Source: an uncultured Pseudoxanthomonas sp. (GTDB taxonomy: Bacteria; Pseudomonadota; Gammaproteobacteria; Xanthomonadales; Xanthomonadaceae). From it: DNA of 6,048 bases. The notes beneath the pieces were generated by a model. It made no database searches, was not told where the DNA came from, and saw only the letters and a program-made list of their open reading frames with translations. The DNA is taken from positions 1 through 6,048 of the forward strand of contig CAMPIO010000143.1 in the NCBI GenBank assembly GCA_946886405.1, in the 5' to 3' direction. Both the position numbers and the translations under genes were made by a program. Every line of letters begins with the position of its first letter. Position 1 is the first letter of the stretch. Shown here one piece after another: positions 5,980 through 6,048 of this stretch.

Positions 5980-6048
5980 ATGGTTGCACCCGTACGACCC
6001 GCCCGCCTGCCCCTCGTCCTTGCCGCCGCCACGTTGACGCTCGCCATC
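5980..6048 (+). CDS. N-terminus of an exported protein, 3'-truncated by window edge
   Basis: Only 23 codons are visible. They read MVAPVRPARLPLV followed by LAAATLTLAI: a short N-terminal region with two arginines followed by a hydrophobic alanine/leucine core, the shape of a Sec signal peptide or first membrane anchor. No cleavage site is reached before the edge. The start is well supported by GGAGG 8 nt upstream. The protein family cannot be determined from this fragment. It is divergent from the DedA-rhodanese gene. Confidence 0.7.
   Translation, partial: MVAPVRPARLPLVLAAATLTLAI

Noticed and set aside
5723..6037. A 104-codon plus-strand frame across the right intergenic region
   Set aside because: The translation is Arg/Pro-rich without motifs, and it overlaps in another frame the well-supported start at 5980 with its GGAGG.

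Overview
The window is GC-rich (roughly two-thirds G+C by eye), tightly packed and entirely chromosomal in character. Codon usage strongly favours G/C in third position. The protein families (a Ser/Thr kinase with C-terminal TPRs, a DedA-rhodanese fusion, an FHA-GGDEF protein) suggest a Gammaproteobacterium of the Xanthomonadaceae (Xanthomonas, Pseudoxanthomonas, Stenotrophomonas or Lysobacter-like). This assignment is inference from gene style, not a database match. I see no mobile element, CRISPR array, tRNA or rRNA.

Layout, left to right. (1) 1-902, plus strand: the 3' part of a DMT/EamA-family drug/metabolite transporter whose start lies outside the window. (2) 916-3657, minus strand, tail-to-tail with the transporter: a large membrane-anchored Ser/Thr protein kinase with a cytoplasmic kinase domain, one transmembrane helix and a long, probably periplasmic array of kinesin-light-chain-like TPRs with a 42-residue period. 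(3) 3753-4649, plus strand, divergent from the kinase across a gap of about 95 bp: a diguanylate cyclase with a Thr-containing N-terminal tail, an FHA (phosphothreonine-binding) domain and a GGDEF domain with intact active site and inhibitory site. (4) 4665-5606, minus strand, tail-to-tail with the cyclase: a DedA membrane protein fused to a rhodanese domain. (5) 5607-5979: a 373 bp gap between divergent genes, with no convincing gene. (6) 5980-6048, plus strand: the first 23 codons of an exported or membrane-targeted protein, with an excellent ribosome binding site, cut by the window edge.

The most interesting unit is the divergent kinase / FHA-GGDEF pair. The kinase writes phospho-Ser/Thr, and the neighbouring cyclase carries the matching reader domain plus candidate phospho-acceptor threonines just ahead of it. 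This suggests an envelope-sensing route: periplasmic TPR input, cytoplasmic phosphorylation, FHA engagement, then c-di-GMP synthesis limited by product feedback at the RxxD site. The individual families are known. The pairing and the proposed tail-to-FHA switch in this organism are inference. The transporter and the DedA-rhodanese protein look like ordinary neighbours with no evident link to the module.
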